From NCBI RefSeq assembly GCF_001949125.1, contig NZ_MSTI01000166.1, forward strand, positions 1 to 19,102: a stretch of 19,102 nucleotides of DNA, read 5' to 3'. A model generated the notes under the pieces. The model had not been told where the DNA came from, ran no database searches, and saw only the letters and a program-made list of their open reading frames with translations. Position 1 is the stretch's first letter; every line of letters begins with the position of its first letter. Shown piece by piece: positions 7,338 to 14,935 of the stretch. A program made the translations under genes and the position numbers. Source of the DNA: Deinococcus marmoris. Lineage in GTDB: Bacteria; Deinococcota; Deinococci; Deinococcales; Deinococcaceae.

Positions 7338-7532
7338 ATACGAATTCCGTCTGTAACGCGGCAGAACTCGGGACAGCGCCGATTCCTGCACTCCATGCCT
7401 GGAACCCATTTTCTCCCACTCACTGTCTTGTCCAGAACAGCGCCTATGACTGGTACAGCTCGCAGAGAGGACGCTTGGACGCCCGTTCAGATTTCCAGGT
7501 GTTTTTCAACACCTTTCAATCGGAGTCCGTAT
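7338..7532 (+). repeat. ATACGG interspersed repeat, copy A (with ~59-bp insertion)
   Basis: Begins ATACGAATTCCGT and ends CGGAGTCCGTAT, imperfect inverted ends. It shares with the other copies the inner block CGGGACAGCGCCGATTCCTG and the right-end hairpin AGGTGTT/AACACCT. Compared with the copy at 14161 it is 59 bp longer, the extra bases lying between CTCACT and CCGTTC. Resembles the small noncoding repeats of Deinococcus. Confidence 0.8.
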
Positions 7533-7638
7533 GATCCGGGCTTCCAGGTTCAGTCCATCCCCGAATGCTTTCCCACTGGTCAGCCTATCTACGGCTTCGC
7601 CGGTCTCCAGCCCAGCATTTGGTAGCACAGGCAGCACA

Positions 7639-7681
7639 AGCAGGCGGGGGAAAGGCTCCTGTCTCCTTTCCCCCGCCTGCT
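7639..7681. terminator. Strong hairpin between convergent genes
   Basis: A perfect 17-bp inverted repeat: the left arm AGCAGGCGGGGGAAAGG (7639-7655) pairs with 7665-7681, leaving a 9-nt loop. It sits between the ends of the plus-strand antiporter and the minus-strand membrane gene, so it may end transcription from both sides. Neither side has a T-run, so intrinsic termination is uncertain; an RNA-stability or barrier role is possible. Confidence 0.55.
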
Positions 7682-7685
7682 GCGT

Positions 7686-7736
7686 TGAACCTTGCTTGGC
7701 GCTGAACCTTGCTTGGCGTTGGATCTTGTTCAGCGT
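7686..7736. repeat. 17-bp tandem repeat, three units
   Basis: Units TGAACCTTGCTTGGCGC (7686-7702), TGAACCTTGCTTGGCGT (7703-7719) and TGGATCTTGTTCAGCGT (7720-7736). The first two differ only at the last base; the third is more diverged. It lies 14 bp beyond the stop of the minus-strand membrane gene. Confidence 0.75.
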
Positions 7737-7750
7737 GACCAGACCTCGTT

Positions 7751-8269
7751 TCAGGCCAGTTGCGGCTGGGCACTGGGCTGGGCCAGTTGGCTGCGAACGG
7801 CCACCAGGGCAATGCGCGTCACCACCATCACCAGCGCCATCAGCACGAACGCCGCCCGCCACGCTTCCGGCCCGGTGATCTGGTTCTGGATGCTGAAGTT
7901 GACCACCCAGGCCAGAACCGTGGGGTTGTACGTCGCCAGTTCGGCAAAGACCACCCGCAGGCCCAGCGCGGCCACCCAGACCGCTGCATAGAGCCAGCCC
8001 GACTGCACCATCACCTTGTTGCCCTGACGGAACACCCTGGACGCGCCGCTTGCCATCACTCCGAAGATCACGCCCAGCGCCACGCCGCCGAGTTCCAGCG
8101 GGACATCGTGTCCGGCGGTGGGCAAGTCGCTGAGGAAGTAGAAGGCCGAGCCGCCAACGGTGAGGAAGAGACGTACGAAGACCATCCTGTTGATCTCGCG
8201 GGTGCCCAGGACGGTGAGGAGCATGAAGGCGAGGATGCTGACGCTGACGATCCAGTCGGTGTTTGTCAT
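7751..8269 (-). CDS. Multi-pass membrane protein, possibly DUF1453/CcdC-like
   Basis: A 172-residue protein from the ATG at 8269; an upstream in-frame ATG at 8311 would add a polar 14-residue leader. It has about five hydrophobic segments (starting [74 protein letters not shown]) separated by short basic loops. The central segment with a charged loop ([15 protein letters not shown]) before [14 protein letters not shown] resembles DUF1453/CcdC-type membrane proteins from actinobacteria; that match is by eye. It is transcribed divergently from the histidine kinase, a common arrangement that suggests it is a target or accessory of the two-component system. Function is unknown. Confidence 0.75.
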   Translation of the reverse strand: MTNTDWIVSVSILAFMLLTVLGTREINRMVFVRLFLTVGGSAFYFLSDLPTAGHDVPLELGGVALGVIFGVMASGASRVFRQGNKVMVQSGWLYAAVWVAALGLRVVFAELATYNPTVLAWVVNFSIQNQITGPEAWRAAFVLMALVMVVTRIALVAVRSQLAQPSAQPQLA

Positions 8270-8327
8270 GCCCAGAGTGTGCGCCCAGGTTCCACGCTGC
8301 CGCGCCTTCACAACGGGTCAGTCGGGT

Positions 8328-8369
8328 TAGCCCTTTTGGGCTATACCGGAAACCACCAAAAGGGGGCTA
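8328..8369. promoter_or_regulatory. Inverted repeat in the divergent control region
   Basis: TAGCCCTTTTGG (8328-8339) is repeated in inverse form as CCAAAAGGGGGCTA (8356-8369, two extra G), and the left arm is itself a small palindrome (AGCCC/GGGCT). It lies in the 110 bp between the divergent membrane gene and the histidine kinase GTG, so it is a candidate operator for the NarL-type regulator encoded downstream. No clear -35/-10 pair could be fixed. Confidence 0.4.
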
Positions 8370-8379
8370 GGCTGGGCGG

Positions 8380-9678
8380 GTGGAAGCATTGAGGTCTGGC
8401 TGGGCGCTGGTGGCGTGTCTTCCGGCGCTGATCCTGTTCTGGCGCTGGCCGCCCCATCTTCAACCACCCCACCTTCAGCCGCAGCGCCTGCTGTTCTGGC
8501 AACGCGGCGTCCTGCTGGCCCTGATTCCGCTGGGCATCGCGTCCGTGCAGGTGGCGCAGTCTCAGGCTGCCTTCGGGCCGGTCTGGTGGCCGCTGCTGAC
8601 GCTGTGGGCCGTCGGGATCAGTTATGTGCTGACCCTGATCCGCACCGATGACCTGGACACTGTTGACTTGGACACAGGCCGCCTGCCTTCAAAAGCATTT
8701 GAGCGGTTGCTGCTCGTCAGCCTGCTCGCCACCACCGCCAGTTTGCTGATCCTCAGCCCGTCGCTGCAATTTTTTGTGGCGGTTACGACCATGCTGTTTC
8801 TGGGGATGCATCAGCCGCTCGGCTGGCACCTGCGTTACACCCTGCCGATTGTGGCGGTGTTCGTGTGGTTGTTCAGCCTGACCGCCAGCCCGTCCCCAGG
8901 TTTGCTGGACGCGCTGAGCAACGCTGCCGGGCTGCTGATGACGGCGGTGTTCGGCGTGCTGCTGCGCCGTTCGCGGCAGTTGGTGGAGGAACTGGAAACC
9001 GCCAACACCAAGCTGGCCCTCCAGGCGGCCCAGGCCGAGGAACTGGCAGTGCTGCGCGAACGCTCCCGGCTGGCCCGTGAGCTGCACGACACGCTGGGCC
9101 ACGCCCTGACCACCATCACCGTGCAACTGGAAGCCGCCGAGCTGAGCCTGGAACGCAGGCCCGACAAAGCTCGCATCTTGCTGGGACAGTCGCGCGAGCT
9201 GTCGCGGGCGGCCACCAGCGAATTGCGACTGAGCCTCAGCGATCTGCGCTCCGAGGTGTCCCCATCCACGCCAGATCAGTCCATGCTGGCCCAGCTCAGC
9301 GTCCTCGCTCAGCCGGAAGGTTTGCCTGCCGTGCAGCTCAACCTCACCGACGTTCAGCTCTCGCCCCAGCAACAGCACGCCCTGATCCGCATTGCCAGCG
9401 AAGCCGTACAAAATGCCCGCCGCCACGCCCACGCCCGGCAGATCTCCGTGGAACTGCGCCAGACGCCCCAGGACACCCGGCTCAGCGTCAGCGACGATGG
9501 CCAGGGCTTTGATACCCGGCAGCCCACCGCACCGGGCCATTACGGGCTGGCCGGGATGCGTGAGCGCCTAGTCTTGCTGGGCGGTCAACTGGAGATTGAC
9601 AGCTCCCCCGGCGGGGGAACGCGCGTCGTGGCCCGTCTGCCCCGCTCCCTGGCCTTCTCGGAGGCGAACATCCTATGA
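8380..9678 (+). CDS. Sensor histidine kinase, NarL/DesK class (HisKA_3)
   Basis: A 432-residue kinase. The N-terminal ~200 residues hold several membrane segments (for example [53 protein letters not shown]) with no obvious extracellular sensor domain, pointing to membrane-embedded sensing. A coiled coil ([20 protein letters not shown]) leads to the HisKA_3 box [18 protein letters not shown] with phospho-acceptor H236. The ATPase domain shows an N box ([12 protein letters not shown]), DDGQGFD and [10 protein letters not shown]. The start is GTG at 8380. Two bases separate its stop from a Shine-Dalgarno sequence for the response regulator, so the pair is one operon. It should phosphorylate that regulator; the signal is unknown, with cell-envelope stress typical of related LiaS/DesK kinases. 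Confidence 0.93.
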   Translation: MEALRSGWALVACLPALILFWRWPPHLQPPHLQPQRLLFWQRGVLLALIPLGIASVQVAQSQAAFGPVWWPLLTLWAVGISYVLTLIRTDDLDTVDLDTGRLPSKAFERLLLVSLLATTASLLILSPSLQFFVAVTTMLFLGMHQPLGWHLRYTLPIVAVFVWLFSLTASPSPGLLDALSNAAGLLMTAVFGVLLRRSRQLVEELETANTKLALQAAQAEELAVLRERSRLARELHDTLGHALTTITVQLEAAELSLERRPDKARILLGQSRELSRAATSELRLSLSDLRSEVSPSTPDQSMLAQLSVLAQPEGLPAVQLNLTDVQLSPQQQHALIRIASEAVQNARRHAHARQISVELRQTPQDTRLSVSDDGQGFDTRQPTAPGHYGLAGMRERLVLLGGQLEIDSSPGGGTRVVARLPRSLAFSEANIL

Positions 9679-9688
9679 GGACTGCCCC

Positions 9689-10315
9689 ATGACCATTACC
9701 CTCGCCATCGTGGACGATCAACCGCTGATGCGCTTCGGCCTGCGTTCCCTGTTTGAAACCGACGACGACTTTGAGGTGATCGGTGAGGCAGGGAGTGGCC
9801 TGGAAGCCCTGGAGTTGATCCAGCGCCTGAAACCCGACGTCGTGCTGATGGATATTCAGATGCCGGAACTGGACGGCGTGAAAACCACTGCCCGGCTGCA
9901 TGAACTCGGCCTGGACAGCCGGGTACTGATCCTGACCACCTTTGACACCGAGAACTATGTGCTGGACGGGATTCGTGCTGGAGCCAAGGGCTATCTGCTC
10001 AAGGACGTGCGGCCCCAGGAACTCTTCGATGTGGTGCGGCGGGTGGCGGCGGGTGAGGTTTTTATTCAGCCCAGTGTGGCGAGTAAATACCTGCATCTGC
10101 TGACCACCCGCCAGCAGGAGCTGGAGCATCTCAGCCCCAGAGAACTGGACACCCTGCGGCTACTGGCAAAGGGGCTGAGCAACAAACAGATCGCCCGTGA
10201 TCTGGAGATCAGTGAAAGCACCGTCAAAAACCACGTCAAGAGCCTGCTGTCCAAGATGCAGGTCAGGAACAGGACGGAAGCGGCGCTGAATGCGGGGAAA
10301 TGGACGGGGGAATAG
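9689..10315 (+). CDS. Response regulator, NarL/LuxR family
   Basis: A 208-residue regulator from the ATG at 9689 (TGAGGA Shine-Dalgarno sequence at about 9676-9681, overlapping the kinase stop). The receiver domain has the acidic pocket D9/D10, phospho-acceptor D55 ([12 protein letters not shown]), switch residue T in LILTTFD and K in AKGYLLKD. A LuxR-type helix-turn-helix fills the C-terminus ([38 protein letters not shown]). It is encoded directly after the histidine kinase and is its expected partner. A likely target is the divergent promoter region upstream of the kinase, which holds an inverted repeat; that link is inferred. No alternative function is plausible. Confidence 0.95.
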   Translation: MTITLAIVDDQPLMRFGLRSLFETDDDFEVIGEAGSGLEALELIQRLKPDVVLMDIQMPELDGVKTTARLHELGLDSRVLILTTFDTENYVLDGIRAGAKGYLLKDVRPQELFDVVRRVAAGEVFIQPSVASKYLHLLTTRQQELEHLSPRELDTLRLLAKGLSNKQIARDLEISESTVKNHVKSLLSKMQVRNRTEAALNAGKWTGE

Positions 10316-10511
10316 GTTCACCCCGCCTTCTGCTCGGTCCAGCCTAATCGGATTTCATCTGGCGAAGGACACAATTCTGTCCAGACCGTATGAAAGTATT
10401 CTGGACCGGCTCTTTAAAGGCTTGCGATAACGCCCGAATTCTGCTGGCGAATTCCTGGGATGGAGCGCTCTGTGCTGATCAGGCCGTGTCGGTCGCCCGT
10501 ATGATGTCTCC
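10316..10511. other. Intergenic stretch after the two-component operon
   Basis: About 200 bp. Directly after the regulator stop a short GGGG/CCCC stem is possible, too weak to call a terminator. No gene or repeat is evident. Confidence 0.35.
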
Positions 10512-10766
10512 ATGCTGGAATTGCTGGAGTTTGTGAAATCGCTCAGTGATCTCAGCTCCCTGCGAGGTGCGTCCTGGCGCTGGTGAGTCAGCATCGCGCT
10601 GGGCATCGCCGGAATGATCGCAATCCTGATCAACGTACAAGGCGACATCGCCGTTCTGTACGTGTTCCTAGACTTGGTGATGACAATCGTCGTGGCGACC
10701 GCCTGGGAATGGCGCGCCCAGGGTCAGAAGGACCGTCGTGGCGGCGGGAAGTACAAAGCAAAGTAA
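10512..10766 (+). pseudogene. Small two-helix membrane protein gene with in-frame TGA
   Basis: Read through, this is an 85-codon frame that starts MLELLEFVKSLSDLSSL, reaches ASWRW, meets TGA at 10584-10586, and continues VSIALGIAGMIAILINVQGD with a second hydrophobic helix (IAVLYVFLDLVMTIVVATAW) and a basic tail (RAQGQKDRRGGGKYKAK). The frame is otherwise clean and codon use is GC-rich at third positions on both sides of the stop. The best reading is a recently inactivated small membrane protein. Translation could instead start inside at the ATG at 10614, giving ~50 residues. No ribosome binding site is strong at either start. Confidence 0.5.
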
Positions 10767-10836
10767 AAAGCAACTGGAGGCATGGGGAAACGAGGTCTTG
10801 CCTGAAGAGATGCCATAGGCTGGAGCGCTACTGGGC

Positions 10837-10992
10837 ATGAGCCGCTCATAGCTGGTCAAGCTGCTGAAGGCCAGGGAGTCGCCGCACTGCAAGGTCAGCC
10901 CGGATAGATGCGCCTTTCCCCTGCACGTCCAGTGGCAGAACAGCGGGCAGGGCCACCGGGAAATAAGCTTCCAGTGGCCCTGCAACACCTGA
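10837..10992 (+). pseudogene. Possible decayed small ORF with in-frame TAG
   Basis: ATG at 10837 gives MSRS then TAG (10849-10851), followed by 46 clean codons: LVKLLKARESPHCKVSPDR and on to ISFQWPCNT before TGA at 10990-10992. Third positions are GC-rich, as in real genes here, and a single CAG-to-TAG change would explain the stop. Composition is soluble and basic with three Cys. No family is recognised; it may be chance. Confidence 0.25.
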
Positions 10993-11016
10993 CTGTGTTT
11001 TTGAAAATGCCGCGCA

Positions 11017-11151
11017 ACACGGATTCCGTTTGTTTCGTGTAGAAATTGGGACAGCGCCGATTCCTACACTCCACGTCCGGCACCCGTTTCTCTCCTTCTC
11101 GCTCTGCTCGGATTACAGGTGTTTTCAACACCCTCTAATCGGAGTCCGTGT
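11017..11151 (+). repeat. ATACGG interspersed repeat, copy B (ends covary)
   Basis: A 135-bp copy that begins ACACGGATTCCG and ends CGGAGTCCGTGT. Both ends carry the same change (ATACGG to ACACGG and CCGTAT to CCGTGT), so pairing of the ends is kept. It also has the inner block GGGACAGCGCCGATTCCT and the right-end hairpin around GGTGTTTTCAACACC. Confidence 0.85.
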
Positions 11152-11164
11152 AACTCGCGCCAGA

Positions 11165-11644
11165 TCAATTGCCGTACAGAACGAACACGGTAGACGTGTT
11201 GGCGGTGCTGTTGCCCTCTTCATACGAGAACTGGGCGACGTATTTGCCCGAACCATTGGCGTAGACCAGTTCCTCTTTGTTGCTCATCCGGCTGAGGGGC
11301 AGGGCGTTGTACTTGCTGAACAGCGCCTGCCCATAGCCCAGCGCCCTCGTCTTGTAGATCAGGTCGTGAAACACAGATCCCCAGCGGCGCACGCCGTAAA
11401 TCTCAACCCAGCGCACAGTGACGCCGTTGGCTTTGGCTGAGGCCATGACATCTGCCACGAGTTGCTGCGCGCCAGCGTCACAGGCACGCTGAACCACTGC
11501 CCCACCATTGCGGCTGGGATACTCGATTTTCACCAAACCGTTATAGGCGTACGCGGGCGTCTTGACACACGCGCTCGACTGCGCTGCGGCCATACCAACC
11601 AGACTGAAGAACATACTGCTGAGCATCCATTTGCTAATGGTCAT
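11165..11644 (-). CDS. Secreted protein of unknown function
   Basis: A 159-residue protein starting MTISKWMLSSMFFSLVG. I chose the ATG at 11644 because GGAGGT sits four bases upstream; a GTG four codons earlier would place that sequence inside the gene. A type I signal peptide ends at MAAA before Q22. The mature part has two cysteines (SSACVK and RACDAG) that could form a disulfide, and a mixed alpha/beta region (VTVRWVEIYGVRRWGSVF; KYVAQFSYEEGNS). It should be exported to the envelope or outside. I recognise no family. It ends 14 bp from repeat copy B, so the repeat could influence the 3' end of its mRNA. Confidence 0.72.
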   Translation of the reverse strand: MTISKWMLSSMFFSLVGMAAAQSSACVKTPAYAYNGLVKIEYPSRNGGAVVQRACDAGAQQLVADVMASAKANGVTVRWVEIYGVRRWGSVFHDLIYKTRALGYGQALFSKYNALPLSRMSNKEELVYANGSGKYVAQFSYEEGNSTANTSTVFVLYGN

Positions 11645-11988
11645 CAACACCTCCACGTGTTTTCTTACATTTTGACGTTGTTCACCTTGAAGTTAAAGGG
11701 AGACCGTGTGAGCCGACTGAGATTTTCCCCCTGATTGCTTTGAGGCGGTGACCAAAAACGAGCCTGATTCCACAGCAATAACCTTTGAGGGTTACTGCAA
11801 GCCGTTTAGGCCCTGACTGAAGACAATGCTGAAAAGCGCTCACCAGGGGGAGAGGTTAGAGACGTCACAGGGCACAACCAGGGGGATTGACCTGGTCGGT
11901 GAATCCCACGGGTGACGGCTGTATTCTTCTTGACCACAAGGGGCCTCTAGGCGTGCTTGGCCACTGTCACCCAGAGGCAACGCCTGAA
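11645..11988. other. Intergenic region with a hairpin, no gene seen
   Basis: About 340 bp between the secreted protein start and the end of the next minus-strand gene. It contains a 9-bp stem with one mismatch, GCAATAACC (11775-11783) against GGTTACTGC (11790-11798), and a CCAGG/CCTGG stem near 11890. Neither has a T-run. It probably holds the promoter of the secreted protein and the 3' end of the gene at 11989. Confidence 0.4.
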
Positions 11989-13098
11989 CTACACGCTCTC
12001 CTGCATCTCCTTGGACACCATTGTCTTGCGGCCCCTGCTTGAGGTCTGCCCCTTGCTGCCTTTGCGCTGCATCTTCAACCGGGTTGCCTCGGCTACCGCT
12101 TTGAAGTCAATCAGGCCTGCTTCAACATTCTTCACCGTCAGTGCAGGCTTCTCCATCTCGGGCGCCCTCTGCGGCGGTGCGGGCACCAGGCGATAAAAAG
12201 CCGCTTCCTGGCACAGTTCCTCATACCGGGCATTCACCGCGTCCGGCAACCCGTCTGGATGCAACTGCGCCACCAGCAGATATTCCAGAAACGTCGGCTC
12301 CCCACGGTCCACGATGGGCAGCAGGGTGTTCGCATAGAAACGGCTGTACGCCCGCCAGGCCGCCGCCAGCGGCCCACTGGTCCAGTGGGCGATCTCCGGG
12401 TGATGGACGCGCAGCTTCTGGAGGTCTTCTCTCGGCAACACGCTCTTGCCGTACCGCACTGGGTCCAGGACCAGGGACGGGCGCACCAGGTCATACAGGC
12501 CCCGCGCAAAGCACACGACTCTCCCCTGGGCTTCCCAGCGCCGCAGGATTTTACGGGTCTGCTGCTGAGCTTGCGTAGAACGGGAGCTGTAGACCGCTTC
12601 TGCCAGTCGGTCCACCGTCATGGGCCAGGCGGCCTGCCGGGCCAGGTGCCAGTCCACATCCACGGCTGTCTGGACGGCTGGACTCGGCAGAGGTGAAGAC
12701 CCCAGGTCTGTGACATTCACGCGGGGCAGCGCGTCCACCGTTTCTGACGTCAAGTGCTGGTGCAGGAAATGGCGGGCGTCATCGAGATGGATGTACGCAG
12801 GCGCGGTCCGCGCCTGGCGCTGTAGCTGGGCGCTCTGGAGATGATGCCGCCGCACCCAGCGCTTCAACCCAGCCATATCCACTGTCGCCAGGTGGGCCAG
12901 GTCAGCGAGGCTGACCCAGGTGTAAAGCGCAGCGTGAGGGCCATATAGGTAGTGAATGGCCTCGTCCAGCGTGCAGCGCAGTTCTTCTGCCACGAACGCG
13001 GGACTCAACGGTCCGTAGACGCGGTGAAGTTGACGGAGATGCTCGTGGGGCGGCAGTGCGCCAGGGGTGGAGTGCGAAATCAAGCCCCTAGAATACAT
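11989..13098 (-). CDS. Unknown protein with winged-helix-like segments
   Basis: A 369-residue soluble protein that I do not recognise. The N-terminal third has helical, HTH-like pieces (PAFVAEELRCTLDEAIHYLY; SLADLAHLATVDMAGLKRWV). The middle (residues ~160-205) reads as a winged helix: MTVDRLAEAVYSSRSTQAQ, then RKILRRWEAQGRVVCFARGL with YDLV as a likely wing strand. The C-terminal part has aromatic-rich helices (WRAYSRFYANTLLPIVDRG) and a strongly basic, disordered tail (KMQRKGSKGQTSSRGRK). These suggest a DNA-binding protein, perhaps of a mobile element, given the recombinase fragment 30 bp upstream and repeats on both sides. Upstream of the ATG at 13098 there is no clear ribosome binding site. 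Coding composition and length make the gene itself secure. Confidence 0.7.
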   Translation of the reverse strand: MYSRGLISHSTPGALPPHEHLRQLHRVYGPLSPAFVAEELRCTLDEAIHYLYGPHAALYTWVSLADLAHLATVDMAGLKRWVRRHHLQSAQLQRQARTAPAYIHLDDARHFLHQHLTSETVDALPRVNVTDLGSSPLPSPAVQTAVDVDWHLARQAAWPMTVDRLAEAVYSSRSTQAQQQTRKILRRWEAQGRVVCFARGLYDLVRPSLVLDPVRYGKSVLPREDLQKLRVHHPEIAHWTSGPLAAAWRAYSRFYANTLLPIVDRGEPTFLEYLLVAQLHPDGLPDAVNARYEELCQEAAFYRLVPAPPQRAPEMEKPALTVKNVEAGLIDFKAVAEATRLKMQRKGSKGQTSSRGRKTMVSKEMQESV

Positions 13099-13129
13099 CC
13101 GATAGGCTGGTCACTGCCAGCACCAACTG

Positions 13130-13336
13130 CTAAGCCTTAACCCACCCATAAATCGCCGTCGTCGCCGGGTTCTCGTGGCCCAGGATCGTGCCGATCTCGT
13201 GCGGGCTGCGGCCCTGCTCAACGAGCGCGGTGGCAAGACTAGGCAGCATCTCATGCGGGCTGACCTTCGCCATGACCTCCAGGATGCCATTGGGATGCAT
13301 ATGGCAGGTGCTGGGCAACAGGGCGGCTGCGTTCAT
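13130..13336 (-). pseudogene. Tyrosine recombinase, C-terminal fragment
   Basis: A 68-residue frame whose last 45 residues match the C-terminal catalytic core of XerC/D-type recombinases: SPHEMLPSLATALVEQG, then SPHEIGTILGHENPATTAIY with the nucleophilic Tyr followed by GWVKA. The box that is normally H-x-L-R-H reads HEMLP, so the second catalytic Arg is missing. Everything N-terminal to this, including the first Arg, is absent; the frame closes at a TGA near 13371 beside a repeat copy. It is best read as a relic of an integrase, and cannot be catalytic alone. Confidence 0.6.
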
Positions 13337-13379
13337 GTGCCACTCTGACTCAGGACGCTCTGCCTCTACTCACCCAGTA

Positions 13380-13418
13380 ATACGGGTGTTTTCAACACCC
13401 TTTAATCGGAGTCCGTAT
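13380..13418 (+). repeat. ATACGG interspersed repeat, copy C (internally deleted, 39 bp)
   Basis: ATACGG is joined straight to the right-end hairpin GGGTGTTTTCAACACCC and to ATCGGAGTCCGTAT. About 95 bp of the inner block is missing. Both the terminal inverted ends and the hairpin are kept. It lies 10 bp before the start of the DUF1990 gene and so will be in its leader. Confidence 0.75.
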
Positions 13419-13428
13419 AAGCTCAATC

Positions 13429-14001
13429 ATGTTCTTCCTGCACCGCCCGACTCCCAAGCAGGCTCAAGCCTTTTTAGAGCGGCAACGGCAGGCAGCCTAC
13501 TCCTACGCTGAAGTCGGCCAGACCAGAACGGCCCTGCACCCCACCGGATACGCGATTGACCAGCATTCCACCCGCCTGGGCACCGGCGACGAATGTTTCA
13601 CACTCGCCAGAGCGGCTCTCAAAACGTGGAAGGTTTTCGAAACGCCCTGGATTCGGCTCACCAACCCGGCGGCTCCATTTACCGAAGGCGAGACGCTGGT
13701 GGTCCAGATTGCCCACCTGGGATTTTTTAGCCTGGTTGCCGACCGGGTGGTGTACGTCATCGACGAACCTGATTGCTGCGGCTTCGCTTACGGCACCCTG
13801 ACCGGGCACGCCGAACAGGGCGAGGAACGGTTTCTGGTTTCCCGCTCGGCATCTGGAGAAGTGACTTTTGGGTTGAGCGCTTTCTCGCGTCCCCGTCATC
13901 CGCTTGCGTGCCTGGGTCAGCCCGTCGTTCGGCAGCTTCAACGGGCGGCGGCGCAGGCGTATACCGCCGCCATGATGAGTGCTGTGAAGGAGGCGAAGTA
14001 G
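13429..14001 (+). CDS. DUF1990 family protein
   Basis: A 190-residue protein that fits DUF1990 along its whole length. Recognisable parts are YAEVGQTRTALHPTGYAIDQ with HSTRLGTGDECF, the tryptophan in ALKTWKVFETPWIRL, a conserved AHLGFFSLVADRVVYVID, GFAYGTLTGHAEQGEERF and the C-terminal FSRPRHPLACLGQPVVRQLQ. Family members are cytoplasmic proteins of unknown biochemical role. The start at 13429 follows the miniature repeat copy C by 10 bp; that repeat sits where the ribosome binding site would be, and no good Shine-Dalgarno sequence is present. No operon partner: the next gene is on the other strand. Confidence 0.85.
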   Translation: MFFLHRPTPKQAQAFLERQRQAAYSYAEVGQTRTALHPTGYAIDQHSTRLGTGDECFTLARAALKTWKVFETPWIRLTNPAAPFTEGETLVVQIAHLGFFSLVADRVVYVIDEPDCCGFAYGTLTGHAEQGEERFLVSRSASGEVTFGLSAFSRPRHPLACLGQPVVRQLQRAAAQAYTAAMMSAVKEAK

Positions 14002-14160
14002 GGCAGGCCCAGCCCTGCATGCTCACTCTGGCGCTTGCGCCCCACCCATCAGCTTTTTCGTGAGAAGAAAACAGACGCTCCCAACAACAAACAGGGGTGT
14101 ATGTGGAGCCGGAATCGTGGTAAGCCCGCTGACCAAAAATGAAACCCTCAATGACAACTG

Positions 14161-14296
14161 ATACGGATTCCGTCTATTTCGCGCAGAAATCGGGACAGCG
14201 CTGATTCCTGCACTTCATGCCCGGAGTCCGTTTTTCTCCTTCTCACTCCGTTCGGATTTCCAGGTGTTTCCAACACCTTCCAATCGGAATCCGTAT
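14161..14296 (+). repeat. ATACGG interspersed repeat, copy D (perfect 12-bp inverted ends)
   Basis: A 136-bp copy starting ATACGGATTCCG and ending with its exact inverse CGGAATCCGTAT. The inner block CGGGACAGCGCTGATTCCTG and the right-end hairpin AGGTGTTTCCAACACCT are present. It is the best-preserved reference copy in the window. It lies between the convergent DUF1990 and cytochrome c genes. Confidence 0.88.
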
Positions 14297-14343
14297 GATA
14301 TTCAAAAAGCCTGTGCTGCCAGGAGAGCAGCCGATGAGGCGCA

Positions 14344-14781
14344 CTACTTCAAGGCTGCTGGCCGGAGATCATGCACCTGCTCGGGTGTCTTCTTGGCGGC
14401 GTGCTCAGCCTTGATCTCGTCTGCCGTATAGGGTTTCTGGCCGTCTGGTAGGGCATTCTTCCAACTGATCGAAACCTCGTTCAGGATTGCGGCCAGATCG
14501 CCGTCGCTTAACTGAGCCAAGCCGGGCATGGCTCCGTTATAGGTTTTACCGTTGACTTTGATGGAGCCATTCAAGCCGTACAGCACCACGTTGATCGTGT
14601 ATTTGCGTCCATCTGCCGCCAGAATCGCGGGGAAATGTCCGGCGAGAGGTGGAAAGGCTGCGGGTATCCCCTTGCCCGTCGCCTGATGACAGGACGCGCA
14701 GTTGCTGGTGTAAAGGGCTTTGCCATTCTGGGCGGCGGCCAGGGAAGTGCTGGCGATGAGCATCAGGAACAGGTATTTCAT
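14344..14781 (-). CDS. Secreted c-type cytochrome
   Basis: A 145-residue monohaem cytochrome. I chose the ATG at 14781, preceded by TGGAG about six bases upstream; the longer frame to 14856 adds a non-signal leader. The signal peptide MKYLFLMLIASTSLAAA is followed by a haem site CASCH (C28, C31, H32) and a likely distal ligand M85 in YNGAMPGLAQLSDGDLAAIL, the usual class I pattern. A 40-residue charged tail follows. It is exported by Sec and matured outside the membrane. It is the last gene of the dehydrogenase cluster and would accept electrons from the GMC flavoprotein. The ~155-bp gap to tatA leaves room for an own promoter. Confidence 0.9.
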   Translation of the reverse strand: MKYLFLMLIASTSLAAAQNGKALYTSNCASCHQATGKGIPAAFPPLAGHFPAILAADGRKYTINVVLYGLNGSIKVNGKTYNGAMPGLAQLSDGDLAAILNEVSISWKNALPDGQKPYTADEIKAEHAAKKTPEQVHDLRPAALK

Positions 14782-14935
14782 GAATTCTCCAGGCCAGAAG
14801 AAGGGCGTGTAGGCTGTATGGGACGCTGTTTCCCATCCACAAAGGGCCGGTAACATCGCCCCACCTCTGCATGCGTTTAAAGGACGTGTTGGGCGATCTT
14901 GAAGGGCTGCCGAACAGTGTCAGTTCGGATTCTGG

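Larger units (their letters stand above)
7256..7750. other. Intergenic region with repeat copy, hairpin and tandem repeats
   Basis: Nearly 500 bp between the converging antiporter and the minus-strand membrane gene. It holds one 195-bp repeat copy, a 17-bp-stem hairpin and a triple 17-bp tandem repeat, each listed separately. No coding frame in it is credible. Confidence 0.7.

Noticed and set aside
10584..10586. TGA as selenocysteine or recoded codon in the small membrane protein
   Set aside because: No selenocysteine insertion hairpin is apparent and the context (TGG TGA) fits a nonsense change better.
7338..14296. CRISPR-like array from the recurring repeats
   Set aside because: Copies are 39-195 bp, kilobases apart and differ in length; there are no regular spacers or cas genes.
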